Below are positions 9,554 to 17,881 of a stretch of DNA of 64,000 bases, piece after piece (within the stretch, counting starts at the first letter, position 1; the number at the start of each line of letters is the position of its first letter). The stretch lies in the NCBI RefSeq assembly GCF_030732865.1, contig NZ_JASHKB010000002.1:62001-126000 (forward strand), read 5' to 3'. The notes under the pieces are model-generated. The model was not told the origin of the DNA and searched no databases. It worked only from the letters and a program-made list of their open reading frames with translations. The position numbers were made by a program, and so were the translations under genes. Source of the DNA: Roseitalea sp. MMSF_3546 (GTDB taxonomy: Bacteria; Pseudomonadota; Alphaproteobacteria; Rhizobiales; Rhizobiaceae).

Positions 9554-10432
9554 ATGACCGCTGCACGACCCTCCGGCGTGATCGCCGCCATAGTCACGCC
9601 CATCGACGCCGCCGGCGCCCCCGATGCCGAGCGCTTCGTGCGCCATGCGCGCTGGCTGATGGCCAATGGCTGTGACGGGCTGAACGTTCTGGGCACGACC
9701 GGCGAGGCCACCTCGTTTTCCGCCGACCAGCGCCGCGCCCTGATGACGGCGGCCGCCGAGGCGATGCCCGATGCGCCGATGATGGTCGGCACGGGCTGCC
9801 CGGACCTGCCCACGACCATCGCGCTGACGCGCCATGCCCATGCCGCCGGCTTTGCCGCGGCGCTGGTGCTGCCGCCCTATTACTACAAGGGTGTCGGCGA
9901 TGACGGGCTTTTCGCCTTCTTCGCCGCGCTGGTGGCGGCGACGGCGAACGCGCCGATCCCGATCTATCTTTACAACTTTCCGCAGATGACGGGCCTGCGC
10001 TTTTCGCCCGAACTTGTCGGTCGGTTGGCCGACGAGTTTTCCGGCCGCATCGTCGGCGCCAAGGACAGTTCGGGCGATCTGGACTATGCGGCGGAACTCG
10101 CCCGGATCGACGGCTTTGACGTGTTTCCCAGCGACGAGGGCTCGCTTTCGCAGGCGCGAGCGCGCGGCTTTGCCGGCTGCATTTCGGCAACGGTCAACCT
10201 GTCGGCGCCGCTGGCAGGCGCGCTGTGGCGTGCGCCTGACGATGCCGCCATGGCCGAACGGGTCCGGGCCGCGCGGGCCGGGATCGCCGCCCAGCCGCTG
10301 GTGCCGGCGGTCAAGCAGCTTGTCGGCGAGCTGCACGGCGATGAGGCCTATGCCGTGCCGCTGCCGCCCTTCGTGCGCCTGACCGAAGAGCAGAAAAGCA
10401 AGTTGCCTGACTTGGCCTCGATGGCGGTCTGA
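9554..10432 (+). CDS. DHDPS/N-acetylneuraminate lyase family aldolase
   Basis: Class I (Schiff-base) aldolase fold of 292 residues. The phosphate/carboxylate-binding motif GTTGEA is at 47-52, the catalytic tyrosine is Tyr140 (YLYNFP) and the Schiff-base lysine is Lys170 (GAKDSSGD). These residues define the superfamily, which includes dihydrodipicolinate synthase, sialic acid lyase and 2-keto-3-deoxy-sugar-acid aldolases. Nothing around it points to lysine biosynthesis, so a catabolic keto-acid aldolase is as likely as DapA. Its stop faces the stop of the amidohydrolase gene with six bases between. Confidence 0.88.
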   Translation: MTAARPSGVIAAIVTPIDAAGAPDAERFVRHARWLMANGCDGLNVLGTTGEATSFSADQRRALMTAAAEAMPDAPMMVGTGCPDLPTTIALTRHAHAAGFAAALVLPPYYYKGVGDDGLFAFFAALVAATANAPIPIYLYNFPQMTGLRFSPELVGRLADEFSGRIVGAKDSSGDLDYAAELARIDGFDVFPSDEGSLSQARARGFAGCISATVNLSAPLAGALWRAPDDAAMAERVRAARAGIAAQPLVPAVKQLVGELHGDEAYAVPLPPFVRLTEEQKSKLPDLASMAV

Positions 10433-10438
10433 CAGCCC

Positions 10439-11854
10439 TCAGGGGTGACCGATTGCCCGATAGTGGGCGCGCACGATCCGGGCAATCCGCGCCGCCTCGG
10501 TGCGTTTGCCGTCGAAACCGGCGCTGCGGGCACGGGCCTGCGACGCCAGTTCCTGGCGCGCGGCCGGAAAGTCGACGGTCCGCAGCCGGCCGCCCTCGAC
10601 GATCGCCCGGCCGGCAACGACAAGGTCTGTTACATGCTCGGCGCGCATGCGGCCAAGAAGGCGCGCTTGCGGCGTCTGCCGTTCGTCGAACAGGGCATCG
10701 CGGGCGAGCGCCGGCCAGTCGACGGCAACAACGTCCGCGCCCGGCGGGGCGCCGATGATCGCCGGGCCGGTCTGGCTCGCCGCGGTGAAGATATCGGCGG
10801 GCGCGATGGCCGGCGACAGGCCGTTTCCATTGTGCAGCACGGCGAACAGGCGCATTTCGCGCCAGATGTCCTGATCGTCGTCCAGGCCCGTGCCGTCGAG
10901 CCCGACGGCCCATGGCATGCCGCCATCGACCGCCATGTCGGGCAGTATGCCGGAGCGCAGGCGCAGATTGGCCGATGGGTTGGTGGCAAGCCGCACGCCG
11001 CGCTCGGCAAGGCGCTCGATCTCCGGCGGCCGCAACTGGACGCCATGGGCGATGGTCAGCCGGTCCGACAGAAAGCCGATCTCGTCGAGATAGGCGACGA
11101 TGCCTTGCGGAAACCGCGCATCGAGATGGGTGCGCTGGCGCGGGCTTTCGAGCAGGTGCATGTGGATGCGCCGCCCGCTCAGCGCCGAGGCGTCCGCGAT
11201 CGCCTCCAGCAGCGCGTTCGAGCACCATTGCGGGCCGATCGGGCCGAACTGGATGTCGACCAGCGGGCCGGTGTTCTGCCTGGCGATGTGCTCGACCGTG
11301 GCGATCTGCTCGCTGACCGGCGGCGGGCGTGGAGCGCGTTCCGAGAGCCAGGCGATGTCGGCGTCGGGCACCGTGCCGGCGAGCGCGTCGATGCCGCCAT
11401 AGACGAAGGGCGAGGCATCGAGCAGCGGGCATGACAGCCCGAGCCGGATTCCCACCGTCCGGGCCGCGGCGATGACGGCGGCGGCCTCCTCTGGCAGGCG
11501 CTCGAGGTTGAGCGAATTGTGGCAATGCATGGTGCCGGCGCAGCCGGCAAGCGCCATGCGGCAAAAGGCGACCAGCGCCTCCAGGCCTGGATCGGTCGGC
11601 GGCCGCAGGCGCAGATGCGCGATCCACGGTTCGAGCGCGTCGTCATGGGCGCCGAAGTCGAGCGTGCGGATGCCATAGCCATGGTCGTGGGCATTGATCG
11701 GCGCGGGCAGGGCAAGCCGGCCGTCGCTTGCCGCACCGTGCGGCAGCGGATGAACGGCGATGTCGCCATCGGCGCAATGGAGGCGGACGCGGCGATGGGG
11801 CGTGCGTGCCGGTTCGGCGAGCCAGCTATCGACGTCGAGCGTGACGGTCATCAC
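10439..11854 (-). CDS. Amidohydrolase-superfamily enzyme (cytosine deaminase-like)
   Basis: Metal-dependent hydrolase of 471 residues. The first metal motif reads NAHDHGYG at about residues 54-61. Later parts of the barrel show HMHLLESP (about 232-239), a HG after LTIAHGVQL, and the Asp-containing GLDGTGLDDDQD. That order matches the cytosine deaminase/ATZ-TRZ branch, which removes ammonia or chlorine from nitrogen heterocycles and related compounds. It begins 25 bases after the LysR gene and closes the minus-strand catabolic locus, so it may process a nitrogen-containing substrate or intermediate. Start could be the first or second of two adjacent ATGs. Confidence 0.82.
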   Translation of the reverse strand: MMTVTLDVDSWLAEPARTPHRRVRLHCADGDIAVHPLPHGAASDGRLALPAPINAHDHGYGIRTLDFGAHDDALEPWIAHLRLRPPTDPGLEALVAFCRMALAGCAGTMHCHNSLNLERLPEEAAAVIAAARTVGIRLGLSCPLLDASPFVYGGIDALAGTVPDADIAWLSERAPRPPPVSEQIATVEHIARQNTGPLVDIQFGPIGPQWCSNALLEAIADASALSGRRIHMHLLESPRQRTHLDARFPQGIVAYLDEIGFLSDRLTIAHGVQLRPPEIERLAERGVRLATNPSANLRLRSGILPDMAVDGGMPWAVGLDGTGLDDDQDIWREMRLFAVLHNGNGLSPAIAPADIFTAASQTGPAIIGAPPGADVVAVDWPALARDALFDERQTPQARLLGRMRAEHVTDLVVAGRAIVEGGRLRTVDFPAARQELASQARARSAGFDGKRTEAARIARIVRAHYRAIGHP

Positions 11855-11879
11855 GCCGGTCCCGGGCGCCGACGCGTCG

Positions 11880-12791
11880 TCAGCGACATGTCGAGGCGAC
11901 GTCGTTCAGGCCGGCGCACAGATGGTCGATCATCGCCTCGGTGGCGTGGGTCGCGCGGCGGCGTCGCGGCACCAGAATGCCCATCTTCAGCCCGCCCAGA
12001 CGCGTGCCCTTGAGCGGCACGCCGACGATCTTGCCCTCGCGGATCTCACGCGCCATGCCGAGCGGGGTGTAGAAGGCAACGCCGACGCCGGCCATGATCA
12101 GCGGCTTGATCATGTTGAGATTGTTGGACGCGACCAGCACGCGGCCGGTGCGCTGAAGCATGGACAGCTCGATATCGATGAACGAACGGATCGGCTCGGT
12201 GTCCAGTTGCAGGAACAGGTTGAACTGGGCGCATTCGGTCAGCGTCACCGCCTCGGCGCGCGCGAGCCGATGATTGCTGGCGACCATCGCCATCAGCGGC
12301 ATCGGCACGGCGCCGATGAAATCGAGATCCTGCGAGCGCGCCAGGTCGAAGGTGATGCCGATATCGGCCTCGCCCTCGGCGACGTGGTGGACGATGCGAC
12401 CATGGGCGGCGCTGCGCACCTGGAAGTCGACATTGGGATTGCGGGCGTGGAAGGCGAGCAACTGATCGGGGATGAAGTCGACCAGCAGGCTGTCGAGCGT
12501 GGCGATCTTGACCGTGCCGGTCTTGTGGCCGCGCAGGGCGCCCAGATCGCTCTTGAGGATCTCGTAGTCGTTGAGCGTGCGTTCGGCGTGTTCCATCGCC
12601 GCGCGGCCGGCGGAGGTCAGCTTGAGCCCGGCCGGCAACCGCTCGAAAAGCGGCATGCCGAGGTCCTCTTCCATCTTCATGATCTGGCGGCTGATGGCCG
12701 AGGCGGCGACGTGAAGTTCCTCGGAGGCCTTGCGGATCGAGCCGGCGCGCGCGACTGCAACGAAATAGCGCAGAACCGCGGCGTGCATCAT
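11880..12791 (-). CDS. LysR-family transcription regulator
   Basis: Regulator of 303 residues with the LysR helix-turn-helix at residues 5-60 (RYFVAVARAGSIRKASEELHVAASAISRQIMKMEEDLGMPLFER) and a periplasmic-binding-protein-like effector domain from about 92 onward (GTVKIATLDSLL). It sits between the enoyl-CoA hydratase gene and the amidohydrolase gene, all transcribed leftward. It is therefore the obvious candidate to control the locus, although LysR genes more often face their targets. A 10-base palindrome lies in its upstream region (12896-12905). Confidence 0.92.
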   Translation of the reverse strand: MMHAAVLRYFVAVARAGSIRKASEELHVAASAISRQIMKMEEDLGMPLFERLPAGLKLTSAGRAAMEHAERTLNDYEILKSDLGALRGHKTGTVKIATLDSLLVDFIPDQLLAFHARNPNVDFQVRSAAHGRIVHHVAEGEADIGITFDLARSQDLDFIGAVPMPLMAMVASNHRLARAEAVTLTECAQFNLFLQLDTEPIRSFIDIELSMLQRTGRVLVASNNLNMIKPLIMAGVGVAFYTPLGMAREIREGKIVGVPLKGTRLGGLKMGILVPRRRRATHATEAMIDHLCAGLNDVASTCR

Positions 12792-12895
12792 GGCTCTACC
12801 TCGCGGGACATCCTGGCGTCATCCTGGCGTCTGTTGCGCATCACCGCGCGGGCTCGCAGATAGGTTGTCCAAATCAATGACTTCGCGTATTAAAA

Positions 12896-12905
12896 TGCAT
12901 ATGCA
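12896..12905. promoter_or_regulatory. Palindrome upstream of the LysR gene
   Basis: TGCATATGCA is a perfect 10-base palindrome in an AT-rich patch just beyond the stop of the enoyl-CoA hydratase gene, about 105 bases before the LysR start. It could be part of a LysR autoregulatory site. Between it and the start is a short direct repeat of TCCTGGCG. No promoter is clear. Confidence 0.3.
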
Positions 12906-12919
12906 ACGAATCCGCAAGC

Positions 12920-13693
12920 TCACCGGCCGCGCCAGACCGGGGCGCGCTTTTCAAGGAATGCCCTGACGCCTTCGTCGGCATCCTCGCTGCGAAGGGCGGC
13001 GACCACTGCGGGCATCTTCAGCGCCTGGGCCTCGGCCGGCGGCAGATGGGCGGTGCGGTTGACTGTCTGCTTGATGGCGCGCAGCGACAGCGGCGCCATG
13101 GCGAGCAGGTCGTCGAGCCAGGCATCGACCGTCGCGTCCAGTTCGCCGGCGGGCGCGACCTGGTTGACAAGCCCGAAGCGGGCCATCTCGTCGGCGCCGA
13201 GGCGGCGGCCGGTGAGCATGACACCCATCGCCTGATTGTGCGGGATCTTGCGCTGCAGCAGCACCATGCCGCCATCGAGCGGCATGCGCCCGACGCGGCC
13301 TTCGGGCAGGCCGAACCCGGCGTGGGCGGCTGCGATGACGATGTCGCAGCCCAGCACCATTTCGAAACCGCCGCCCAGCGCGTAGCCGTTGACGCGGGCG
13401 ATCACCGGAACGTCGAGGCTGTTGCGAAAGGCGATGCCGCCAAAGCCGTTGGGGCGCGAGGCGGCCCAGTATTCAAGGCCCGACAGCGAGGTGTCCTTCA
13501 TGTCCGCGCCGACCGAGAACGCCTTTTCGCCGGCGCCCGTGAGCACGGCGCAGGCGACGTCGTTGCGCGCTTCAAGATCGGACCAGATGCGCTCCAGCTC
13601 GGCCTCGGCGGCCCGGTCGATGGCGTTCATCCGCTCGGGCCGGTCGATGGTGATCCGCGCCACGCGGTCGGCGATGTCGTAGTGAATGCTCAC
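12920..13693 (-). CDS. Enoyl-CoA hydratase/isomerase (crotonase) family protein
   Basis: Crotonase-fold enzyme of 257 residues acting on a CoA thioester. The family pattern is intact: RPERMNAIDRAAEAEL near 18-33, the oxyanion-hole segment FSVGADMKD about residue 60, and the second one ALGGGFEMVLGCDIVIAA about 105-120. The glycine-rich loop then runs into LPEGRVGRMPLDGG. The start is the GTG that overlaps the CoA-transferase stop (GTGA); a reading through the overlap into the upstream gene is only a frame artefact. It should act on the CoA ester formed by that transferase. Confidence 0.9.
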   Translation of the reverse strand: MSIHYDIADRVARITIDRPERMNAIDRAAEAELERIWSDLEARNDVACAVLTGAGEKAFSVGADMKDTSLSGLEYWAASRPNGFGGIAFRNSLDVPVIARVNGYALGGGFEMVLGCDIVIAAAHAGFGLPEGRVGRMPLDGGMVLLQRKIPHNQAMGVMLTGRRLGADEMARFGLVNQVAPAGELDATVDAWLDDLLAMAPLSLRAIKQTVNRTAHLPPAEAQALKMPAVVAALRSEDADEGVRAFLEKRAPVWRGR

Positions 13694-14847
13694 GCCACGC
13701 GTGCTTTCCTGTTCGCGAGGGCCGTCTTGTAGACATCGTTGTGCTCGCCGAGCCTGGGCGGCGTCTGGCGCACCGCGAGCGGGGCCGCCGACATCTCGAT
13801 CGGGCTGGCGATCAGGCGGACCGGGCCGGCATCGGTTCGCCCGGCGTCGACGATCATCTTGTTGACGGCGGTCTGCTCGTCCGCGAGCGCTTCGGCCATG
13901 GTGCGCACGGGCGCGCACAGGATGTCGACGGCCTCGAGCCGTTCGAGCCAGTGCTCGCGGCTGGCCCTGGCGAACTCGCGCCGGAAGATTGCCTGCAGAT
14001 CGGCGCGATGGGCGGCCTGGCTGTCGAAATCGGCATAGCGCGGGTCTTGGGACAGATCGCCGATGCCGAGCGCCTGGCAGATGTCGCGCAGCGGGTTGGG
14101 CTTGAACGCGCCGACCATCACGAACGGGCCGGTGGTCGTCTCGAACACGCCGGTGAGCGGGAAGGCGGCCCAGTTCAGATCCTTGCCGCGCATCAGGTGT
14201 GCGGCCGCCTCCTGCATCTGCAGGGCGAGCATGGAATTGTAAAGGCTCACCGAGATCACCTGGCCTTCGCCAGTCTTCTGGCGCTGCAGGATGGCCAGCA
14301 GAATGCCCTGAACCATGTGCATGCCGGCGGTGTAGTCGCAAAGCGGGGTCGGATAGATTGTCACCGGCAGGTCGGGGTCGGCGCGCCGGTCCATCAGGCC
14401 GGTCATGGCCTGGGCGAGAATGTCCTGGCCGCCCTTGTGCCGGTTGGGGCCCTCGAGCCCGAAACCGGTGCCCACGGCAAAGATGATGGCCTTGTTGCGC
14501 GCCTTCAGCTCGTCATAGCCAAGGCCCATGCGCTCCATCACGCCGGGGCGGAAATTGGAGACGACGACATCGGCGGTGTCGATCAGATCGAGGACGAGCG
14601 CGCGGTCGCTCTCGTCCTTCAGATTGAGCGTGATCGACTTCTTGTTGCGGTTGAGCGAGCAGAAGACCGGGTTGTTGAGGCCGTCGGGATCCTCGCCCAG
14701 CGACCAGCGCGACAGGTCGCCGATCTTCTGCTTTTCGATCTTGATCACCTCGGCGCCGTAATCGGCGAGCACCTGGGTGCAACTCGGCCCGAGCATGACC
14801 TGGGTGAAGTCGATGACGCGGATGCCGTCAAGCGGGAGCGGGTTCAT
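13690..14847 (-). CDS. CaiB/BaiF (class III) CoA transferase
   Basis: Formyl-CoA-transferase-like enzyme of 385 residues that moves CoA between acids. It opens with LDGIRVIDFTQVMLGPSCTQVLADYGAEVIKIEKQ, the family N-terminus. The probable catalytic aspartate is Asp171 in LCDYTAGMH, and ALDEQTAV-like C-terminal elements follow. The start ATG overlaps the stop of the FAD oxidoreductase gene (ATGA) and has GGAGG upstream. Positioned between a FAD enzyme and a crotonase, it probably activates an organic acid by CoA transfer from a donor such as succinyl-CoA. Donor and acceptor cannot be told from sequence. Confidence 0.93.
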   Translation of the reverse strand: MNPLPLDGIRVIDFTQVMLGPSCTQVLADYGAEVIKIEKQKIGDLSRWSLGEDPDGLNNPVFCSLNRNKKSITLNLKDESDRALVLDLIDTADVVVSNFRPGVMERMGLGYDELKARNKAIIFAVGTGFGLEGPNRHKGGQDILAQAMTGLMDRRADPDLPVTIYPTPLCDYTAGMHMVQGILLAILQRQKTGEGQVISVSLYNSMLALQMQEAAAHLMRGKDLNWAAFPLTGVFETTTGPFVMVGAFKPNPLRDICQALGIGDLSQDPRYADFDSQAAHRADLQAIFRREFARASREHWLERLEAVDILCAPVRTMAEALADEQTAVNKMIVDAGRTDAGPVRLIASPIEMSAAPLAVRQTPPRLGEHNDVYKTALANRKARVA

Positions 14848-16205
14848 TCGGCGGCCTCCGGAAAGCTGGCATTGGCAGAGGGTCGGTCGCCGGGATCGGC
14901 GCCCTGGGCGCGCATCCGGCGCTGGATGGCGGTGTGGTCGACCTGCCGGACGCTCGTGCCGGCATCGAGCGCGAGCGCGGCGGCGATGCCGACCGCTTCG
15001 CCCTGGGCCATGCAGGGCGGGATCTCGCGGCTGGTCTTCTGCGCCTGGGGCGTTGCCGAATAGTGGCGGCCGGCGACGAGCAACTGATCGACCTCGCGCG
15101 GCAACAGGGCGCGATAGGGTGTGTAATAGTCGCGGCCGCGGCACACGGTGTCCTCGAAATAGCGGCGCTGCATGACGTCCTCCTTGGTGACGACATACTC
15201 GCCCTCGAGAAGGCGCGTCGTGCGCACGCCGGTCTGCGGCGCGAAATCGACGATGTAGGCGTTCTCAAAGCCGGGCATGTTCTGCCGGGCGAAGTCGAGC
15301 AGGCGGTCGATGCGGGCGCGGCCCTCGAGCTCGGCGGCGGTGAGGTCGGCGACATGCAGGCCGTTGAGCTTGGGCATGTGCGGGCAGTTCAGCCAGACCA
15401 CGCCCGGCAGCGGCGTCTTCAGCCACCAATAGGCCCAACTGCCGCCGATGATGCGCTTGGCTTCGTGGTCGAGCTTGTTGAAGGTCTCTGGCTCGCCGAA
15501 CTGGAACTCCTCGGCCTTGTCGGTGTCGACGCCGCCCCAGCGCGAGACGGTGGTCAGGATGAAGGAGGCTTCCTGGAAGGCGGCGCCGGCCGAGGCGGCG
15601 ACGTCGAGGTCGCCGGTCGTGTCGATGACGACATCGCCCATGATCGCCTGGCGCCCCTGCTTGGTCTGGCAGATGACGCCGCGGATCGCGCCATCGTCGA
15701 CGATGGTGTCGGCGAACCAGCTGTGCAGGCGCAGCTTGACCCTGGCATCGCCGGTCATGGCATAGGCGGCGCGCTTGTAGCCGTCCGGGTCGAAGGCGGC
15801 GGCATAGCAGATCGGATGCGGCATCTTCTGGGTGTGGAAGTCGAACAGGCCCCAGCGGGCGTATTTGCGCCACATCTCGGGCAGGTCGCGCCGATCGGGC
15901 ATGCGGTCGGGCTCGTCGGGCGTTACGCACAGGTCCATCGACTTCATGCGGTCGATCATCTCGGCGCAAAGGCCCGTCACCGTGATCTCGGTGTCGTTGT
16001 GCATGTCGTCGAGGATGAGCACCATGCCGCCCGAGGCGAGGCCGCCCAGATAGGGGTAGCGCTCGAGCAGGGTGACGGTGGCGCCGTTGCGGGCGGCGGA
16101 GATGGCCGCCGAAATGCCGGCCGGGCCGCCGCCGACCACGACAACGTCGGAGCGGTCGACGATGGGCGTGTGGCGGCCCTGTTCCGTGATGGTGTCGGAT
16201 GCCAT
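14844..16205 (-). CDS. FAD-dependent oxidoreductase
   Basis: Flavoprotein of 453 residues with a dinucleotide-binding fold at 20-50 (DVVVVGGGPAGISAAISAARNGATVTLLER) and the FAD-dependent oxidoreductase (PF12831-like) layout. After the Rossmann motif come YLGGLASGG, a substrate-domain middle part, VVIDTTGDLDVAASAG near 195-210, and a C-terminal LLVAGRHYS ... AQGEAVGIAAALAL. No membrane segments are seen. It lies 45 bases after the permease gene and overlaps the CoA transferase gene, so it is part of the same operon. I infer that it oxidises the imported compound before CoA transfer; the reverse order is possible. Confidence 0.88.
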   Translation of the reverse strand: MASDTITEQGRHTPIVDRSDVVVVGGGPAGISAAISAARNGATVTLLERYPYLGGLASGGMVLILDDMHNDTEITVTGLCAEMIDRMKSMDLCVTPDEPDRMPDRRDLPEMWRKYARWGLFDFHTQKMPHPICYAAAFDPDGYKRAAYAMTGDARVKLRLHSWFADTIVDDGAIRGVICQTKQGRQAIMGDVVIDTTGDLDVAASAGAAFQEASFILTTVSRWGGVDTDKAEEFQFGEPETFNKLDHEAKRIIGGSWAYWWLKTPLPGVVWLNCPHMPKLNGLHVADLTAAELEGRARIDRLLDFARQNMPGFENAYIVDFAPQTGVRTTRLLEGEYVVTKEDVMQRRYFEDTVCRGRDYYTPYRALLPREVDQLLVAGRHYSATPQAQKTSREIPPCMAQGEAVGIAAALALDAGTSVRQVDHTAIQRRMRAQGADPGDRPSANASFPEAAE

Positions 16206-16250
16206 GGCGATCCCTTCCCTAAACCGTGTTTGTTCTCGTTGCCGGCCGTG

Positions 16251-17063
16251 TCAGTGGACGGCCGGGGTCTTCCAGCGGATCAGGCGCCGTTCGGCGACGG
16301 TGACCAGCGAAAACAGCAGCACCGCAAGGAGCGCTGCGGTGAAGACCGTCGCGTAAAGAAGCGGCGAGCGGAAATTGTAGGTCGCCTCGATGATCAGCGC
16401 GCCCAGGCCGAAGCTGGAGCCGATCCATTCGGCGACGATGGCGCCGATCACGCAGGTCGTGCTGGCGATCTTGAGCGCGGCGAACAGGAAGGGCAGCGAG
16501 CTCTGCACGCGCACCTTCCAGAAGATCTCGGCGTTGGACGCCGAAAGCACGCGCATCAGATCGAGCGTTGCCGGCGATACCGCGCGCAGGCCGCGCACCA
16601 TGTTCACGAGCGTCGGAAAGAAGCAGATCAGCGCGGCGATGATGATCTTGGGCGCATAGCCGTTGCCGAAGATCAGCACCAGGATCGGGGCGACGGCGAT
16701 GATCGGAATGGTGTTGACGAAGACGGCGATCGGAAAGAAGGCGCGCTCGGCGGTGCGGCTGTGCACGAAGACGACCGCCAGCAGGATCGCGACCAGGTTG
16801 CCGAAGAAGAAGCCGAGGATCGCCTCCATGAAGGTGGGCCAGAAATTGGTCCACAAGGTGCCGGCATTGTCGCGGAAGGCGCCGAGTACATCGACCGGGC
16901 CGGGCGCAATGTAGGTGGGCACCGAAAAACCCCAGACGATGCCCTGCCACAGCGCGAGCAGGCCGATGACGGCGGCCAGCGGCGGCCACTTGGCGGCGAT
17001 GACGTCGAAGAACCTGGGATAGGGCGTCGTGGCCGGAACGCTGCCGGCGCTGGTGTCGGTCAT
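16251..17063 (-). CDS. ABC transporter permease, NitT/TauT (SsuC) family
   Basis: Inner-membrane permease of 270 residues with about six hydrophobic segments and the family coupling motif VSPATLDLMRVLSASNAEIFWKVRVQSSLPF around 165-190. The ATG at 17063 shares one base with the stop of the ATPase gene (TGATG) and has GGAGG at seven bases. A GTG two codons earlier is too close to the ribosome-binding site. It forms the channel for the uptake system with the two following (upstream) genes. Confidence 0.93.
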   Translation of the reverse strand: MTDTSAGSVPATTPYPRFFDVIAAKWPPLAAVIGLLALWQGIVWGFSVPTYIAPGPVDVLGAFRDNAGTLWTNFWPTFMEAILGFFFGNLVAILLAVVFVHSRTAERAFFPIAVFVNTIPIIAVAPILVLIFGNGYAPKIIIAALICFFPTLVNMVRGLRAVSPATLDLMRVLSASNAEIFWKVRVQSSLPFLFAALKIASTTCVIGAIVAEWIGSSFGLGALIIEATYNFRSPLLYATVFTAALLAVLLFSLVTVAERRLIRWKTPAVH

Positions 17064-17881
17064 CAGCACGCCTCCAGCTGCTTGCGCAGATGCGCGGTGA
17101 TCTCGATGAATTCCATCGTGTCGCGGATGGCAAGGCGGCGCGGCTCGGGCAGGTCGATGGACAGGAATTCGCGCACCCGGCCCGGATGGGCGGCGAGCGT
17201 CAGCACGTTCTGACCCAGAAACGCCGCCTCGGGGATGGAATGGGTGACGAACAGGATCGTCGTGCCGGTCTCGCGCCAGATCCGCAAAAGCTCCTCATTG
17301 AGCTTGTCGCGGGTGATCTCGTCGAGCGCGCCGAAGGGTTCGTCCATCAGCAGGATCTTCGGTCTGGTGACCAGCGCGCGGGCGATCGCGACGCGCTGGC
17401 GCATGCCACCGGACAGTTCGTCCGGCAGCGCGTTCTCCCGGCCGCGCAAGCCGACAAGCGCAAGCAGGTCGGCGGGGTCGGCATGGGCGTCGCCGCCGCC
17501 GCCCACCTCGAGCGGCAGACGCACATTGTCGATGGCGCTGCGCCAGGGCAGAAGCGTTGCGTCCTGAAAGACGAAGGAAAAATTGCGGTCGCGCCGCGCG
17601 TCATGGGGCGTGCGGCCGTGCACGTCGATGGACCCCGCCGAGATCGGCACCAGATCGGCGATGGCGCGCAGAAGGGTCGACTTGCCGCAGCCGGACGGGC
17701 CGAGGATGGTCACGAACGAGCCCTCGGCGATGTCGACGCAGACGTCCTTGAGCGCGGAGACCCTTCCGGGCCCCTCGCCGAAGGTGACGTCGACGCCGGC
17801 CACCCGGATTGCCGGCGCCGTCGCCGATCGCGGAGCGGGCGCGGCATGTGCCGCGTCCGGCTCCATGGCGGCGATGGCCAT
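17063..17881 (-). CDS. ABC transporter ATP-binding protein, NitT/TauT (SsuB) family
   Basis: ATPase of 272 residues. Walker A is GPSGCGKST at 61-69, the Q-loop reads FQDATLLPWRS, the signature is LSGGMRQR and Walker B is ILLMDEPFGALD, followed by the H-loop FVTHSIPEA. The LLPWR Q-loop is characteristic of nitrate/taurine/sulfonate and pyrimidine importers. The start ATG shares one base with the binding-protein stop (TAATG). The first 25 residues are Ala-rich and variable. Confidence 0.95.
   Translation of the reverse strand: MAIAAMEPDAAHAAPAPRSATAPAIRVAGVDVTFGEGPGRVSALKDVCVDIAEGSFVTILGPSGCGKSTLLRAIADLVPISAGSIDVHGRTPHDARRDRNFSFVFQDATLLPWRSAIDNVRLPLEVGGGGDAHADPADLLALVGLRGRENALPDELSGGMRQRVAIARALVTRPKILLMDEPFGALDEITRDKLNEELLRIWRETGTTILFVTHSIPEAAFLGQNVLTLAAHPGRVREFLSIDLPEPRRLAIRDTMEFIEITAHLRKQLEAC

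Noticed and set aside
9554-10432. Firm assignment as dapA
   Set aside because: The active-site pattern is shared by the whole DHDPS/NAL superfamily and no lysine-pathway neighbour is present.
13694-14341. A longer enoyl-CoA hydratase reading into the CoA transferase gene
   Set aside because: The family N-terminus starts at the GTG at 13693; the upstream part is the wrong frame of the CoA transferase.
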